This document shows, piece by piece, positions 34,251 through 44,992 of a stretch of 64,000 nt of DNA; within the stretch, counting starts at the first letter, position 1, and each line of letters starts with the position of its first letter. The DNA is from Fallopia convolvulus (taxonomy: Eukaryota; Streptophyta; Magnoliopsida; Caryophyllales; Polygonaceae), in contig OZ024724.1 in the NCBI GenBank assembly GCA_964016875.1, positions 13,992,501-14,056,500 on the forward strand. The letters run 5' to 3'. The notes beneath the pieces were generated by a model. The model had not been told where the DNA came from and searched no databases. It worked only from the letters and a program-made list of their open reading frames with translations. The position numbers were made by a program, and so were the translations under genes.

Positions 34251-36960
34251 CATAATATTTATTTATATATTATATTAGAAATCATATTATAGTGAAAAAT
34301 TGTATGATACTAATTAGAAATCGTAACGTAAAAATTAGAAATTGTACCTTATAGAAATAATATATTTATTTGATTATAATAATGTATTGCTCAATCGTAT
34401 AATTGATTAAAAAATTGTACCTTATAGAAACAATCGTAAATAGAAATAATAAAAATTATGATTAGTTTGAGTGAAATAAAATAAATGAGGCAAATTATTA
34501 AACAACTAATAATATATTAAATAACAGGAGCTAGTAGAACACTTACGACAGTCTGTAGCTGATGGTAGAGCTACTGAGATTCGTTTTGTCACGGCTTCGG
34601 GTCGCAAGAGGCAACACGAAGAGTCGACCTCCGAGCCGGATGCTCGTCCCAATCCTGATTCTGTTGCGACATGAGAGAATCAGCCTCTACATGATGAGGT
34701 CCCACCGACTCAGTTAGAGGATATGCTGGTTGATTCTGTTGGGACGAGAGAGGCTTACCGGGATTTTGTTGGGACGGGAGAGGCTCCGAACGAGCCGTCG
34801 TCGTCATTCTCGCATCCGCCCCAGTCCTACCCTCCGCAGTCTGATACTTTGCCCTCCGACCCGACTCAGATTTATTTGGATGAGGTGGTTGTAGATTCTG
34901 TTGGGGGGACAGAGGCCCAGCCTCCACAGGCCGACTTGCCCGAGCAGACACCGTATGGGATCGACGATCCATCTGTATTACGGGATTTCCATACACACAT
35001 CGCCGACTTGATTTGGAAGTCATTCGGCTCGTTTAGGAGCGACATGGACGGATATGTTCGACGTATTACGTGTCACAATAGACCGAGAGAGTTTCGCCTA
35101 TGGAGGGATCACATTTGGTCTGCCGACGTTGATGTTGCACAGGGTTCGTGGTTATGGATGATTCGACAGACCGGCCTAACAAAGCTATTGTACTTCGATT
35201 TCGGCAAAGTCGACCATGGCCTCATTTCTGCTTTTGTAGAGCTTTGGCATCCAGAGACCAACAACTTTCATTTTCTGTGGGGCGAGATGACGATTACGCT
35301 CCACGACGTTGCCATCATCCTCGGTTTGCCGATTGAGGGGCACGAGGTAGCTCACACTTTCTCCTCTGTTGAGTGCGCTGATATGGTTGAGTATATGTTT
35401 GGCACGACGGAGGACTATGTGTTCCTCGGCCAGCGTGATTTCCTTAAGGGCCTTGAGAAGGGTCATCTACACAGCCGAGAGTTCATCGATTACTTGTCCA
35501 CCAGAGTGCATAGCTGCCGGTGTTCTGTGGCATTACTTGTCCACCAGCTTGTTCATGGACAAATCCACGAATAGTGTAGATGTTGATATGTTGGCGTTGT
35601 TTGAGGATTGGGATCGAGTTGTTGAGACTGCATGGGGCGTCGGCACGTTGGCATTTCTCTACCGCAATCTCGGGGAGGCTTCACGGGCCGAGGTGGCTCA
35701 GTTGGCAGGTTGCTCATATCTTCTACAGGTATTTGGTAGTTTTGATTGAAAATGTCTTTGTCGAAATCTTCGCAAAGTGAACTGATTTTATTTTTCGGTG
35801 TGCCATAGATGTGGATATGGATGTATTTCATCTATTTCCCTGGCAACCCGAACCCGTTGCCTGGAGCGGAGGACGATGATAGGAGAGCATGTCGCTATCG
35901 GGTCGATCGCACAAAGTTACAGACGTACGATACGCGATCTACTATCAGCGCATCCTCGACAGTTACCGACCAAAGGATGTACGTATCCATTCTTATATTT
36001 TTGTAATGAATAGTTAGTTTTAAATTTACGTTTCCCGACGTCATTTCTTTATATTTCAGGTTTGTTGGACCCCCTATTCTCGGGTTGACCTGGATCTCCA
36101 CTATCCGACGTCGAGGTATCGGGGCACCATCCGATACCTCGACATCTATGAGCCGTACATGCCCGAGAGATGCGTGCGACAGTGGGGACGAGTTCAGAGT
36201 CGACCTTTGGACGTTATCGTACCACGCGTCTCTCAGGGTCCGCAACATCTTAAGGGGAAGTCAAGGTACTTCCTCGACTTCGACGACGAGTATTACGGGT
36301 GGGGTACAGTTATGGACCACATTTGTCCATTCATCCTCACGTCGCCACGTGTTGTCACTCCGTGGGACGTCGACTACGAGTACTTGGACTGGTTCTTATA
36401 GATCTCGCATCCGTATGTGTGTCCGAGGGCGCCCGTTCAGCCGCGCATCGTTCGAGCCCCTCTTTCGGCTGTCGATTTTCACAAGGTGAGTGTGTATATT
36501 ATCTAACAATTACTTTTTAGTTGTGTATATAAATATATGATCTAATTGCATATGTCGTTTTACATTGCAGCGTTTCCAGCTGATCAGGGCACACATACTT
36601 TCAGCCATAGAGGGGCTTGCGCAGATTGATTTACCTTACTTGGGAGGTCTCTGTGGGCTTAACGTTACACCGGTTGCTCCTCCTTTGAGTCGAGCATCGC
36701 AGAGGCCAGCGGAGTCGTCGAGGTCGGCCGAGCGTAGGGATCGTGTCCCATCCATTTGGGAACGAGGGGAGTCGTCTAGGATGGCGGAAGAGCGGGCGAG
36801 AGAGGAGGCTGCGAGAGAGGAGGCTGAGAGAGAGGTCCGGGGTTGGGCTTACCCGGACAACCACCCCGATTGGGCGGATTGATTGTGTTGACATTTATGT
36901 TATTTTGTATTTGGATTTAGTTTGGATTTTTTTTATTTAGTTTGGATTTAGTTTTGGATA

Positions 36961-37105
36961 GTTGACGTTGTATGGATTGTTTTAGATTACGTTATGACGA
37001 TTTCGACGATTTTGGATTGTTGACGTTGTATGAATTGTTTTAGATTATGTTATGACGATTTCGACGATTTTGGATTGTTGACGTTGTATGAATTGTTTTC
37101 AACCA
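36961..37105. repeat. 58-bp tandem repeat, 2.5 copies
   Basis: Units start at 36961, 37019 and 37077 (partial) with GTTGACGTTGTATG, ATTGTTTTAGATTA and GACGATTTCGACGATTTTGG. They differ at a few positions only. They lie just after the PMD stop codon, so probably in its 3' untranslated region. Confidence 0.85.
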
Positions 37106-37572
37106 ATTTTATTTTTATTTATAATTAATCAAAAATAGTCATATTTTATTAAAAATAAAAAAAATAGGGACGTCACATATTTAAGGCCATATTTAGTAAA
37201 AAGTTTGAAAATAAAATGTCCCATGTAAATAGAAGTTTAATTCGCTTTCCCATACAAATGTGAGAATGTTTTTATTTTAAAATTTTCAATTTGAAATTTT
37301 GACACAAAAAGTGGGTATTATTTATTATTTAGAAAGAAAACTAAAAAATATTTAACAAAAATATGGGCGAGTTTTGAACCCGCCCATATTCGCGCTATGG
37401 GCGGGTTTTGAACCCGCCCATATTATTGACCAAGATGGGGTAAATTTGCAGCCGTGTTAAAAACTAGCACAACATCGTTTCCCATCCATCCATCCATCCA
37501 CACTCGGTTGCTTGAATGTTGTCCATTGCCTAGGCGGGGGGGGGGGGGGGGGGGGGGGGGGGAATAGGACAT
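37106..37572. other. Junction between PMD and MULE genes, with palindromes and a 27-G run
   Basis: Two palindromes lie at about 37360-37390 and 37397-37421, the second with arms ATGGGCGGGTT and AACCCGCCCAT. CATC repeats follow near 37485, then an uninterrupted run of 27 G (37536-37562). No ORF. This is the 3' flank of the minus-strand MULE gene. Confidence 0.6.
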
Positions 37573-38397
37573 TCATCGTTTTCTAACCAAATCTACACAC
37601 AATATAACATTATTAAAATAGGCTAACAAATTTAGATTAAAATCAAGCTTTTGGTAAAGAAAACATACCGGTACAAAATGTCCAGCGTTGGGGGTCCCGA
37701 AAAGTGTCATAGCATATACCGTCAAAGGAGGCTCATCTCCCTCCTCGGCCCACAATGGGAGGCATGTGTGCGGCCCAAATCTACTCAACAGGACGACGAC
37801 CACTTTGTGCAAAGTCGCAAACACCAACCCCATCATTGGAACTACCATCCAACCATCTTTACGGCACGGGGATGTTGTCATGCTCACTTCCTGAACAAGC
37901 CTCGGTATTCCACCGTCTTCCTCGTACACCAATTTCAACTTATTTTTATGTTTTACAATGTAACTCGAAAGAGACAACCGAACCTCCGTGTACTTACTTT
38001 CATCTTCACCAAGTAACACGGCAAGTGCTCGATACCTACAATGACCATCACCTACTACATCTTGGTGCCGAGATATGTATTGAAACATGAAGGGGTCAAT
38101 CATGTCATTACACCAATCAAAATCAAGGTCATACGTCGACTTAGGCGACACAACGGTAGTGCGCTTCTTCTCCTCCTTCTTTTTCTTCTTTCTCTCCTCC
38201 TCCCTCTTCTTCCTCTCCTCCTCCCTCTTCTTCTTCTTTTCTTCATCCCTCTTTTGCCTCTCCTCCTCCTTCCTCTTCTTCTCCTCCTCCCTCTTCTTCT
38301 TCTTTTCTTCATCCCTCTTTTGCATCTCCTCCTCCTTCCTCTTCTTCTTCTCCTCCCTTTCCTTCTTCTTCTCCTCCCCCCTCTTCCTCTTTGTCAT
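37573..38397 (-). CDS. OTU-type cysteine protease domain of the MULE (274 aa)
   Basis: Residues 1-78 are almost pure Lys/Glu/Arg, coded by a purine-rich repeat, and would form a charged helix. Residues 112-130 read QDVVGDGHCRYRALAVLLG, the catalytic loop of OTU cysteine proteases, with Cys120 preceded by D117-G118. GHFVPV near residue 239 supplies the expected catalytic His240. OTU enzymes remove ubiquitin, and OTU domains attached to plant MULE/FAR1-like transposases are known. The ORF overlaps the end of the transposase ORF by 4 bp in another frame, so it was probably one protein split by a frameshift. The order (transposase, charged linker, OTU) supports this. Confidence 0.75.
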   Translation of the reverse strand: MTKRKRGEEKKKEREEKKKRKEEEMQKRDEEKKKKREEEKKRKEEERQKRDEEKKKKREEERKKREEERKKKKKEEKKRTTVVSPKSTYDLDFDWCNDMIDPFMFQYISRHQDVVGDGHCRYRALAVLLGEDESKYTEVRLSLSSYIVKHKNKLKLVYEEDGGIPRLVQEVSMTTSPCRKDGWMVVPMMGLVFATLHKVVVVLLSRFGPHTCLPLWAEEGDEPPLTVYAMTLFGTPNAGHFVPVCFLYQKLDFNLNLLAYFNNVILCVDLVRKR

Positions 38398-40905
38398 CGT
38401 CTTCTCCTTTCCTTTACTATTCTCGTCGTCAATGTACTCCTCCCGTGTCTTCCCCCTCTTAGTACTACTCTTCTACTCACTCCCCCTTGGCCTTCCCTTA
38501 TCAGCTTCACCACGAGAGGGGTCTTGCAAATAAGCTGAACGGGGGTCTTCACACTCCACCACCTTTTGGGCGACCTTGAAGATAGTATCCTTGGGAATTC
38601 CCCCGCTTGCAACTTGGACCAAAACTTCCCCAATATCGTCTTCTCGTACGAAACTTTGATCCCATCATCGGGCAATCGATCATTCACCCCCAAACCTTCC
38701 CACCGGACTTGCCTCCAATATATATCAACTTCATCGGGAACCAACGGGATGCCTTCTTTAACATATCCCTTGATCGTTTGGGGTGTAGACAATCCCATAG
38801 AGATACTCCACCAACGGTCTCGAGGACTCACTTCGTCGGATATGTCCCCATCTTTCGCTCTTTGTACTTGTTGCAATAGCAATTTAATGCATTCTCTCGA
38901 ACACCTTCTCACTATGCGGTTGAAGAAAACCTTCTTCCATTCGGGTCCATTTAGTATTTCAACCGGTGTCACAAATCTACTCCTTCCCATCTCCTCTTGG
39001 ATTCGACGAACTTGATCCATAAACATGTTATCCAAGTGTTGTATGATCGTGTCAAAGCCTCCAACGGAAGATTCCAACATGTCTTTAGCATAGAGTGTTG
39101 AGCCTCAACCCTATAAGACGAATACTAAATAAATATATATATATAACAAAATTCGGAGAAATAATATTGAACAAAATTGATAGGAGGGTAAGGTTACCGG
39201 TTAGTAGTTCTTGTTGCAAAATTTAGAATATGATCGGACCACGCACTCACTAGCTTCTCCTTATGCGGAGTGAACCATGTCTTCTCAACCTATGACACCA
39301 AACCGGTTCCACCTTTGCTGTTCCATATATTCCGAAAATGTTCAAGTCGGGCCTCATACTTCTCCTCGGTGTGTGACCTCATAACTCGACGAACGCTACT
39401 AGTGAATCGTTCCGGATCTATATCTTGTGTTTTTGCATATGCCCTCACGTTCCGAGCCACATGTACTTGACACAAGAAGTGGGGGACCTTGAAGACACTC
39501 TTCACCGCCTTCAATGCTCCAAGATCTCTATCCGACATGAAACAACACGGCTTTTGGTTGCCGAATAAGAACTTCAATCACAAGAGTGCCCATTTGAAGT
39601 ACTCCATCTTCTCCTTCCTCATGAAGACAATAGCAATACAATACGTCAAGTTTGTGGATGTCATCCCTACAAACTCCAAACAAGGCCATCCGTACCTAGA
39701 CATTGACAACAAATAATTATATATAAAGAGTTAATGATCACTAAAACAACTCAATAACAAAAACATGGTACATAAACGAGATGACATACCTATTGGTCTT
39801 GTACGTGCAATCCATAATAACGACATTCGGAAACATCCTCAACAAATGTCGTGAGTCAGGATGACTAATAAACAACGCGCTCAACGCCAACTCCCCATCT
39901 TTTTGCCTCCCGCTCATCGTGTCGGTGAAGTATCCCTTCTCCTTCAACCACGCCAAGGAGTATTTTGTCACATTCAAATTACCCATTGAAATCCTCCTTT
40001 GAGACACCTTGAAATTATAGACTTGTGTCCTCGATAGTAAGCTTTCGGGGTTCTTTTGGATAAGTTTCTATAAAGATGGACTTAGGGTTTATACCAGACG
40101 TACCAGCAAGTATTATGTGGTTGCGCTCCTCCGCACTAAGACGGTGTGCACCCCTAACCCCTTTCAAATCCGGGAGAAGCTCATGGTTATGGAACCCTCT
40201 TATCACCGATAACGTCCAACGAGAGGGTGTATATGAATTCCCTCTCCTAAACAACCCATGCAACTCAAACGGACACTCGGTCTTCAACGAATCCCGTGCT
40301 TTCTTCACCTCATTCTTCCTCCCCGATCTATACTTACCTGACCTTGAACATTGTAAAATGATCTTATCGTGTTTGGACGACTTGGTCGTTATGATCATAG
40401 ACATACCAAGACCGATAGTTTTTACCCATTGTCTCAAATCTTCCATTGTATCAAATCCATAATTTTTATTGAAGTACGCAGAGAAGTCGACTTTCGTGTG
40501 ATCAACATGCTCACTATACGAACAAACCTATGAATAAAAACAAAAACCTTTAAACTAGGCCTGTAATAACTACGAACTTGCAAGTATTAAAAAAAATTCA
40601 AATAAAATATGATCATCATCATCATTACGAATTAAATTTTAAATTTCATACTCCAAATTAGACACGAGACAACTAATCGACCCGACAACCTATAATTTCA
40701 AGTTTCAACCTAAACTAAAATCAACTGACAACCAAACAAATATATTATAATTTAAGGATTCAACATATACTAACGAATTCATTATCGGGAAGAGAAAGAT
40801 TGCCAACGGAAGAGGTTGACTCCGATGAATAGGATGACCCTCTAAACGATGACGTCTTTGTGGACCCGCTACTCGAAGTCGACATCTCACGAGAATGCAC
40901 TTTGT
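38394..40905 (-). pseudogene. MULE transposase (FAR1-related), broken
   Basis: Minus-strand exons run from a Ser-rich start (MSTSSSGSTKTSS, about 40890) through an intron (about 40776 to 40530) into DLRQWVKTIGLGMSM and LQCSRSGKYR, the FAR1-like DNA-binding part. The DDE part has VVIMDCTYKTNRY (first Asp), then after an intron (about 39788-39700) CFMSDRDLGALKAV (second Asp) and VEAQHSML (acidic residue). The C-terminal part (38394-39080) includes SSVGGFDTIIQHLDNMF. Defects are a frameshift near 40020-40060, a TGA near 39573 and a one-base deletion near 39085. It would cut and paste Mutator-like DNA; this copy cannot as it stands. Confidence 0.8.
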
Positions 40906-41430
40906 CGTATATGCTCTCTTGTTTAGTGGAATTGTTGATTGAAAAGTGAATACTAAAAAACTCGTCCGTCGTATAAAAGATGCGTGATGGCGGTTGGAAC
41001 CCTACAATATGGGCGTGCCGGGAACCCGCCCAAAGGGCATTTTTGGGCGCATCCGGAATCCGTCCATGGGCGTGCCCTAAACCCGCCAAGGGACCGTTTT
41101 TCCAAAAAAAATATCCTTTTATTAAATATGGGCGTGCCGTGCCCTAAACCCGCCCAAGTGTTGTCTCTACTTCTAAAAAAAATATTTTCTATTATTTTCA
41201 TACACTAGTAATTATTTATCGAGCCATAAAATAGAACACATAATTAAGTACGTACAATAACACAACAACGTACGTACAACATTCATGGAGGAAGGGCTGC
41301 AACCACCATTATTTATTACATGCAATAACCAAAGATGTAGGAAAAACAAAAAAAAAAACATTTGAAACATACATATATAAAAAAAGCACCAGAGTAGGTA
41401 CATATGCAGCAGAGCATGTACCAACACTGA
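40906..41430. other. Right end of MULE and downstream flank of the RIP gene
   Basis: Palindrome-type blocks at 41011-41031, 41043-41088 and 41126-41157 use GGGCG(TGCC) and ACCCGCC(C) words. 41165-41430 is AT-rich with no ORF and probably holds the 3' untranslated region of the RIP gene. Confidence 0.5.
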
Positions 41431-43023
41431 TCAGAGCTCATCATGGAGCGCACGGAGACTATACCCTCGATCCCCGTCAGGTGTAATGGCCTCTCCCCAA
41501 GAGACCGTTACGGTGACCCGATTCCCATCTTCTTCAGTAATGTCTTTGGAGGATTGGCCAGACATGTCGGCTGGAAACTCTACAGTGCCAATAGCAACTT
41601 TATGATCTGCACTGGTTGAATCATAATCATATAAATCTGCTGTTATTTTGAGAGAGGAGCCTAAGGGCACGGCTACAATGGATTTTAGTAAGGGAATGTT
41701 CTGCCAGCGTCTTACTTGAAGGTAGTCATCTCTTGGTCTCTTGAACAGTACACTTTTAGCGTCGTTCCAGTCGTTATAACCAGCAGAAACATCTCCATAA
41801 ACTTCGACCGTGTCTTCTCCTCCCTCTTGAAGACTAATGGTCACCAAGGCAGTCGAAGCATTTCTCAGCACAGCGTAATTCACGGTTGCTGAACCGTACT
41901 TGCCTCTAACTTGTTGAGATATGAGTTTGTCATACATAGGCGCAATGTGGAAGTCAAAGGCATCCCACGTGATGCTGTCGCTGACGATTTCGTCTTCAGG
42001 AGACCACTTGTCGCTGTCGGTGAGAAGGAACTGGATGGTGAAGCTCCTGTGCGCCCAAATGCTTCGATGCGGCCCGGTGATGGTCGCGTTCTGACCTAGG
42101 TGGATGGATTCGGCGTAGGACCTTGGGCGGTTGTAGATGTGTTGAGTGAGTCCATCATCGATTGCGATCGTGCCGTAGAGCTGGCAACGATTCTGATCAT
42201 GATCGATTTTGTCCATCTTCACCGAGAATACCTCTACAAGGGGTCGTCCTGGGAAGCAGAGATGATCATCATCAGTATTGTCATTATCACGTCGGGACCT
42301 CGACCCGTAGCAGTAGCTTAAAATGATGCCAAGCATTTGGACAAGCTGGGAAGCGGTGGACACTGGCCTGTTGTCTGGTGGGAGCCTTAAATTGGTATTT
42401 CGGAATGCGTAATAACTCGGATCGGCGTCGCTGCGACAGAGCACTTCAGAGTAGGTTCCCCAGTTGCGGACGGCATCCATCATCCAACCTTCGATGCTAC
42501 TCTGGCCGGTGGCTATAGCGTCAAGTATGGGATTCAGTCTAGCGGCCTCGCATATCATCATGATCACAACGATCAGCCGCTGCGCCCTCATCCGTCTGTC
42601 AACTGCTGTAGCGAGGTCGGAGACAGCAGTTTCGAGGCTGGAGGACCCAACTTGAAGGCCCTCCGCTGAGCTGCGACCAACAACCCTCGCCATGTTATCA
42701 TAGCTGCCGCCAAAGCCTAGGAAGCTAGCGCCTTCGATTAGATGAGGGTCGCTGTCACGACCGAACTCTACCCAATCTCCGCTTTCCATCCGATAACCGA
42801 TCAAGTACAAGTTGTCCCTTCGCAATCTGAATGTCACCCGGACCACCTTGTCATCCTCGATCTTTATGCTTAATGTGAAGTCAAAGAATTGAGTCGGTGT
42901 TCTCTGCTGAGGGATAAGGTGAGGTACACCGATTGACTCTCTCCAACCACGCAACCTTTCTCGCAGGCGGAGAATGAAATTCCTGTATCTCCAAAACTCT
43001 TGCACGTTCCACTCCTCCGCCAT
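41431..43023 (-). CDS. Ribosome-inactivating protein with C-terminal DUF6598-like domain (530 aa)
   Basis: Single uninterrupted 530-codon ORF. Residues about 45-240 are a RIP N-glycosidase domain, which removes one adenine from the large rRNA. The expected active-site residues are all present: Tyr73 (NLYLIGY), Tyr108 (GGSYDNM), Glu159 and Arg162 (CEAAR) and Trp188 (VRNWGTYSE). Residues about 263-525 start VEVFSVKMDKI, contain LYGTIAIDD and IYNRPRSYAESI, and end VTVSWG, resembling plant DUF6598. The same pairing is, as I recall, found in the cereal jasmonate-induced RIP JIP60. There is no signal peptide or lectin-like B chain, so it is probably cytosolic. An acceptor-like TTGGCAG just upstream suggests a 5' UTR intron. 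It is much more GC-rich than its flanks and looks intact. Confidence 0.88.
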   Translation of the reverse strand: MAEEWNVQEFWRYRNFILRLRERLRGWRESIGVPHLIPQQRTPTQFFDFTLSIKIEDDKVVRVTFRLRRDNLYLIGYRMESGDWVEFGRDSDPHLIEGASFLGFGGSYDNMARVVGRSSAEGLQVGSSSLETAVSDLATAVDRRMRAQRLIVVIMMICEAARLNPILDAIATGQSSIEGWMMDAVRNWGTYSEVLCRSDADPSYYAFRNTNLRLPPDNRPVSTASQLVQMLGIILSYCYGSRSRRDNDNTDDDHLCFPGRPLVEVFSVKMDKIDHDQNRCQLYGTIAIDDGLTQHIYNRPRSYAESIHLGQNATITGPHRSIWAHRSFTIQFLLTDSDKWSPEDEIVSDSITWDAFDFHIAPMYDKLISQQVRGKYGSATVNYAVLRNASTALVTISLQEGGEDTVEVYGDVSAGYNDWNDAKSVLFKRPRDDYLQVRRWQNIPLLKSIVAVPLGSSLKITADLYDYDSTSADHKVAIGTVEFPADMSGQSSKDITEEDGNRVTVTVSWGEAITPDGDRGYSLRALHDEL

Positions 43024-44237
43024 TTTTGTACAACTGCCAAGTCAGAAAAACCAAACAACACTTATATTAAATAAACAAACACATTCCGAAAACACAAAAT
43101 ACCAATTTAATAGAGGACACTCTTCAAACACCACAATCAAATAACTTACACACTCTACCAAAAAAAATCAAATAACTTACACGATTGTCACCCATAAAAT
43201 AACAAACTCCTTAATCGTAGCATAATGGCACGGAAAACACAAAATCAACCCTACAATGATGCTGCGTATTGTTCTACCAAAAAAAATGATGCTGCGTATT
43301 GATTTTTCTATTTCTCCTCGGTTTAGCTACATTTATACACTATCGGAGCTTTAATTGATTTTGTGATTACTACTCCCCGGTGGGGGATCAGACATGTCAA
43401 TTGAGTCGATCAGGTCGGTTTCGGTTCGAACTGAGTCGGATTCGGGTCCTAACATGTCACAATAAAAAAAAATAAAAATTCTACCCCTTTTAATTTTTTG
43501 GTAATTTTGTCTCTCTTTCTCCATTTTCCGCACTTTACCCATCACCATCACACCTCTCCCCTTTTCTCATTATTTGTTTTTTCTTTTCTCTCATTTTCTT
43601 AATACATGTGAAACATATTCATTTGGACAAATAATATGAGACGGAGGAATCTTATACTAAAATTCAAGAACTAAAAATCTTAAAGTCTTGAGAGAAAACA
43701 ATATTCCTTCTATTTCGAAGTTATTGTTAATCTAAATTCTTTCTTGTAAATATATTATTATTTTAGACTTTTTTCCACCTAATTTATACATACATTCTTA
43801 TATTTATTGTTAATAATAATATTGAAAAATGAAATAAAATAGAGACACATATCTTCATTTTTTATTTTTCATAAGAAAATAAAATTTTCTAAATGAAAAT
43901 TATTATAAAATAGATATAGTTAGTGAAGGAGCTCGGGGGCGAAGGGGCGCCTGACCCGTCTCCTTCAGATCAGTTTATATACATTTTAAGACAATTGTAG
44001 CGATGTTGAAATTGTGTATCGTTGCTGGTTGAATAGTACCACCGTGCATTTCCCGTGTTCGAGTTTACTAAGGAGATTCCCAATAGCTTATATGTAATTT
44101 TCTCAAAAAAAAAAAAAAAAGTTAAAAATGATCACATCCTCTAAATAAAATTATTTTAATTCCAACAATTTTTTTATTTTAAAAAATCTTACATTTATTA
44201 ATTTTAATCATATATAATTTTTTTTTATAAAATTTAA
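43024..44237. other. Upstream region of the RIP gene and AT-rich spacer
   Basis: The first kilobase should hold the RIP promoter, but no convincing TATA position could be fixed. A short duplication, AAAAAATGATGCTGCGTATTG-like, occurs around 43255-43300. 43380-43450 has GTCGGTTTCGG-type words. 43450-43950 is AT-rich. No other gene was seen. Confidence 0.4.
43985..44119 (+). mobile_element. Possible tRNA-derived SINE
   Basis: A B-box-like GTGTTCGAGTTTAC follows TTGCTGGTTGAATAGT (weak A box), then comes a short body and a 16-bp A run (44104-44119). The layout is that of a tRNA-derived SINE with a poly(A) tail. The boxes are weak and no target duplication was found. Confidence 0.35.
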
Positions 44238-44863
44238 CTAGTATAAGGGCCCGTACCTTGTACGGGTTTTATTAAATTTAAATCAAATAAATAAATAGTT
44301 AAATAGAATAAATTTTTTGTATTATAATTTTTTTCTTAGAAAAATATGGAGTTAAAACTAATATTTATTAAGATTTATGGTTTAATTAAAAAAGTTTATG
44401 TTAAACATCTTTGTTCATATTACGTTCATAACATTAAGTTTATAAAATTTATTAATCTTTGTTCATATTATGTTCATAACATTAAGTTTATAAAATTTAT
44501 TACGTTCATACTACATTCATAAAAAAGTTATATAACTTGTTCCTAAAAAAATCATAGAAAATTTTATTTTCATAAAAATACGTTCATAAATTAGAATACA
44601 TAGAAAAATTATATAGCTTGTTCATAAAAAAATCATAGAAAATTTTATTTCCATAAAAATAAAATCATAGAGATCTCACCTATTTATATTTTCATATTTA
44701 CCGTAGAAAATATTATATATATATATATATATATTTAAGGATTGTAAATATTAAAAATTATGAAGGGTAAAAGAGTAAATTGAAAAAATAAAATGCTTAT
44801 GTGGCATAGTTAGATGGGCGACACGTAGGATAGAGGGATTCGAGTTTAGTAATAGTATATAGA
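44238..44863 (-). mobile_element. Non-autonomous Helitron 1 (626 bp)
   Basis: On the minus strand it begins TCTATATACTATTACTAAAC (44863) after an A and ends CTAG (44238) before a T, the Helitron A^T insertion rule. The 3' hairpin CCCGTAC-AAG-GTACGGG (44250-44266) sits 8 bp before the end. There are no inverted repeats, no target duplication and no Rep/helicase ORF. Confidence 0.88.
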
Positions 44864-44992
44864 TATGACCAATCACAAGTTTTCATGTATACACTCTTAA
44901 TTATTTTATTTTCTAAATAAATTTGGCAAGTACTCTATATTTAGGAAACATACTTTATTTTTTCTTCTCCATCTCTATTTTAGAAAATGGAA

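Larger units (their letters stand above)
33320..36882 (+). pseudogene. Plant mobile domain (PMD, MAIN-like) gene, broken
   Basis: Inferred exons are about 33320-33406, 34528-35728, 35809-35978, 36060-36485 and 36571-36882, joined by GT-AG introns; the checked junctions are phase 0. PMD hallmarks are GLISAFVELWHPETNNFHF, GEMTITLHDVAIILGLPIEG, VLWHYLSTSLFMDKSTN, TAWGVGTLAFLYRNLGEASR, a WTPYS segment, and the C-terminal RQWGRVQ and DYEYLDWFL. The domain (PF10536-like) occurs in meristem-maintenance MAIN/MAIL proteins and, widely, in Mutator-like and gypsy elements. Defects are TGA at 34672-34674, frameshifts near 35500 and 35938, and TAG at 36399-36401. The last exon adds an Arg/Glu-rich tail. 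Next to a MULE, it is most likely a transposon-borne PMD copy, now a pseudogene. Confidence 0.8.
37360..41160 (-). mobile_element. Mutator-like element (MULE) carrying an OTU domain
   Basis: Extent is taken from the GGGCG...CGCCC-type palindromes, which occur twice at the left end (37360-37421) and three to four times at the right end (41011-41157). Between them the minus strand codes for a FAR1-like/MULE transposase and an OTU domain. Clear terminal inverted repeats and a 9-bp duplication were not identified by eye, so the true ends may differ. Several frameshifts and a stop make this copy defective. Confidence 0.6.

Noticed and set aside
34589..35023. 144-codon minus-strand ORF with QQN repeats
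   Set aside because: Antisense shadow of the DSVGTxEA-type repeats in the PMD exon.
36565..36882. Independent small gene
   Set aside because: It joins in phase to the preceding PMD exon through a GT-AG intron, so it is the last PMD exon.
38041..38538. Leu/Ser/Phe-rich ORFs of 148-165 codons on the plus strand
   Set aside because: They are the complement of the Lys/Glu-coding purine repeat of the OTU gene.
38566..39015. 149-codon plus-strand ORF
   Set aside because: Antisense of the MULE transposase C-terminal part.
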